Positions 61,558-64,000 of a stretch of DNA of 64,000 bases are shown piece by piece (positions within the stretch are counted from its first letter, which is position 1; each line of letters begins with the position of its first letter). The stretch lies in the NCBI RefSeq assembly GCF_011075055.1, contig NC_058147.1, positions 1,550,001 to 1,614,000 of the forward strand, given 5' to 3'. The position numbers and the translations under genes were made by a program. Source of the stretch: Mangifera indica. Its lineage: Eukaryota > Streptophyta > Magnoliopsida > Sapindales > Anacardiaceae. The notes below the pieces were generated by a model that was given only the letters and a program-made list of their open reading frames with translations, was not told the DNA's origin and ran no database searches.

Positions 61558-62002
61558 GGCCAAACGACTATTTCCCACCCAAGGTTTAGCGTTTTCTCAA
61601 AAGTCCCCCCTTTAACTATGGAAACACCAAATACCCACCCATGGTCGGTTAGATTTAACCAAACCCTAACGGTGGTAGGGGTAAAATCGTCATTTTGGCT
61701 ATAATATTAAAAATAAACTAAAATAGAATCTAATTTTGCCCCCCTAAACTTTAAAAACTAAAATTTTCCCCCACCCTAAGTTTTAAAAAATGACAGTTTC
61801 ACCCTAGGGTTTGGTTTTGAAATCTCCGGCGACCTCTCCGGCTCCATTGCCGACGGCCGCTCCCTCCCGAAGCAACCTCTCCTTCCGGCGATCTCTTTCC
61901 TCCCATTTGGAGGTCCCATGGGTGGGTGTTTGGTGTTTCCATAGTTAAAGGGGGGACTTTTGAGAAAACGCTAAACCTTAGGTGGGAAATAGTCGTTTGG
62001 CC
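61558..62002. mobile_element. Mutator-like MITE with long TIRs and perfect 9-bp TSD (445 bp)
   Basis: Both ends read GGCCAAACGACTATTTCCCA inward and the arms stay matched for about 87 bp with only a few mismatches, up to acccacccatgg. The 9-mer tacttttat flanks both sides exactly (61549-61557 and 62003-62011). A 9-bp duplication with long TIRs is the Mutator signature. The centre is GC-rich (ctccggcgacctctccggct) and has no transposase. The low divergence of the arms points to a recent insertion. Confidence 0.88.
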
Positions 62003-64000
62003 TACTTTTATACTAGTAAAATCTAACTGAAAATTTTAATGGAATGGGGGTTAGGGTCCTAATTCCCAAACCAGTGGGACGTCGGGATGTATAATGAAAC
62101 ATGTGGGGATTTTCGGAAAAAATCCTTCAGTATTAATAGACAACTCAGAATTTTGTTCCGAAGGACTTATCATTCTTTTATCTCGGGTTAACCCCGCAAC
62201 AGTTTGAATGTTTTCAAATTCCAGCTAATTGAAAGCGGGGAAATAGTTTGTAGCCCCCATGGAATGTTTTTTTAAAGTGTACCCATCCTTTAACCAAGTA
62301 CAATAAATTTACCTTTAAATGAGGGCATTGATCAAATAAATGGCATTTAAAAAATAAAATCACCACCCTTTACTTAGAAGTGGGCCTTAGATCCCCTTAG
62401 AGTCTGTCACAATTTGAGCGTTGAAACTCCTTAAGAACTGGGCTTGTGAACTTCGGCCTTGAACTTTAGTTCCACAAAACGGGCCTTTTGTACCTGTGAT
62501 AACCATGTTTAGTTAACTAGTTTTAGGGTTAAATTGGATGAAAGTTAATTGACTTTAAATTCAAACTTAAATTGAATAAGTCAAGCTCAAGTTAATGATT
62601 GGGACAAGTTGAGTTTGAGTCAATCTAATTATTTAAATTTAAATCAATTCAATTGAATCCAAGGTAAAAATGTTTTCAAACCAAATTCAAAACTCATCTT
62701 ATCAATCTCAAACTAGTTCATTTATATTTTAACTGATCTGAAGTTATATCTAGTTTGAACTTGAATCAGATTAAATGTAACTTTAACTCAATCCCATTTT
62801 TAATAATTCATGGATAGAACCAAATTGAATTGTGCCCATGAGTTAGTATTGTGTCAAGGTCTAAGGCACAACCCATAACCGTGGGGCGTGCCTCCATGAG
62901 TTTGTCTTTTGTAGGTAGGGCTGCTAAAAATAATTTGCATATATCTTTTTATAATTTTTTTAAATTTTGTGTGCTGGCTTATGAACTTTTCGTGTAGGCT
63001 CCAAATTGTGGACCGTGATGGCCCAATTGTCAGGTTTAATCTCAACCGATAATGTTACATGTAGTAGCCATATATTAGACCTGATAAATTCCATTTGTCT
63101 TGCTAGACTGTGACTAATTAGAATCACACAATATAAAAAATAAATAAAATTTAATGAGAAACTTTAGGGTTGAATGTTGATAGGTTTAGGGTAGTGAAAA
63201 GCGGAAGTAGGCACGTGACAGAGAGTCCTGTAACCTTTGTTGAGACAATTTATGTCATGTAACGGCCATTACACCAATAATATGCTTAAAGGGAAACCTA
63301 TCAATTCCACTCTACTCCTCCCTCTCATCATGTCCCTCACATGCATCCCCAACCTTTTCCTTCCGGACCCACCTACCTCTCTTCATCTCAGTGGGACCAT
63401 CCATACAAACCTATATACATACATACATTCATACATACCATTTTCGTTCATGTCACATGTGTAATTACATTTTTACCCTTCTCCAATCAAACTTAGGTCA
63501 AGATTCTTATGAAGAATTTGTCAGACCTTAATTGAATTTTCAACCCAAGAAAAACACGTAATCATCTTAATGATTATGGTTAATTATAAGAATGGTGGTG
63601 ATGTAGCAATGCGCCTCCTCATCTTTGACCAGAGATGTTCATAAAGTTGGACTGTCATTGCTCTTTCAACCTAGCTCTGATTTTCAGATTTTGTTCAACT
63701 TTCTTCTTTTGAGCCATGCACTGCATCTTGTTCAAAAAGGCCTTTAACTCAGGCATGTTTTGGTTATAATTGGCTATGTTATTATTATTTAGGCCTTTCT
63801 CCTTTTTCTATAAGAATAAGAGAAGCTCTTATACAATACAAATACTAAGAGACCCCTTTCAATTTTTTATCCAATGTGAAACACCTACAACTTATACCTA
63901 ATCTTCACATTTAGATTACAAAGTCTATGACATTGAGAGCCTAAAGAAATTTGGTGCATCTAATTTCCCTTGTTGAAGTCCTAGATATTCAACCTATAAT
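62003..64000. other. Intergenic, right end of window
   Basis: No gene recognised. 62530-62800 is rich in ttgaat/attcaa units. A tacatacat run lies near 63413-63438. The ORFs at 62854 and 63237 have no family content. Confidence 0.45.

Noticed and set aside
1..64000. CRISPR arrays, operons or prokaryotic defence systems
   Set aside because: The window is plant nuclear DNA with spliced genes; no regularly spaced direct repeats and no bacterial gene clusters are present.

Overview
The window is nuclear DNA of a flowering plant, almost certainly a eudicot. The genes have many short GT-AG introns, the spacers are AT-rich and full of small inverted-repeat transposons, and the protein set is plant-specific: a KIN-7 kinesin, a B-box factor, an SLAC1-type channel relic, and an APETALA3 MADS gene ending in the core-eudicot euAP3 motif. 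I cannot name the genus or species from sequence alone.

Layout from left to right. A KIN-7 kinesin gene (minus) runs off the left edge (1-3361). A badly broken copy of a calcium-binding TPR gene follows (4970-7276), then an eroded tRNA-Glu (8059-8130) and a small secreted-peptide gene (8589-8927). LTV1, a 40S ribosome assembly factor (minus, 9649-13264), carries a hAT-like element in its long intron. A Mutator-like MITE lies upstream of it. Next come an RS plus CCHC zinc-knuckle protein (17706-19142), a 15-exon TMCO4/DUF726 alpha/beta-hydrolase (19921-25165), a frame-broken glycine-rich secreted protein (26021-26474) and a B-box factor (minus, 28180-29236). From about 29.2 to 38.1 kb I find no convincing gene, only another long-TIR element and AT-rich repeats. 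Then follow an intronless LRR protein (minus, 38121-39389), an MCRS1-like FHA protein (minus, 40703-46714), an APETALA3 gene (minus, 48253-50745), an SLAH1-type anion-channel pseudogene (minus, 53757-55577) and alpha-COP (plus, 56692-60409). The last 3.6 kb has no gene but holds a very well preserved MITE with a perfect 9-bp target duplication.

The genes do not form a pathway; this is an ordinary mix of unrelated plant genes. Housekeeping functions (LTV1, the zinc-knuckle protein, MCRS1, alpha-COP) sit beside developmental regulators (AP3, BBX, KIN-7). I rebuilt exons by hand from splice consensus, frame continuity and known family sequence, so ends of CDS are well supported, while UTRs and transcription starts are mostly not.

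I found no wholly new biological system. The items most worth a second look are the family of long-TIR Mutator-like MITEs, the secreted-peptide gene with a short conserved-looking C-terminal block, the glycine-rich gene whose signal peptide, glycine tract and Cys-rich tail lie in three different frames, an alpha-COP copy that looks shortened between WD repeats, the two multi-lesion pseudogenes, and an antisense Copia-type LTR remnant inside the AP3 intron.
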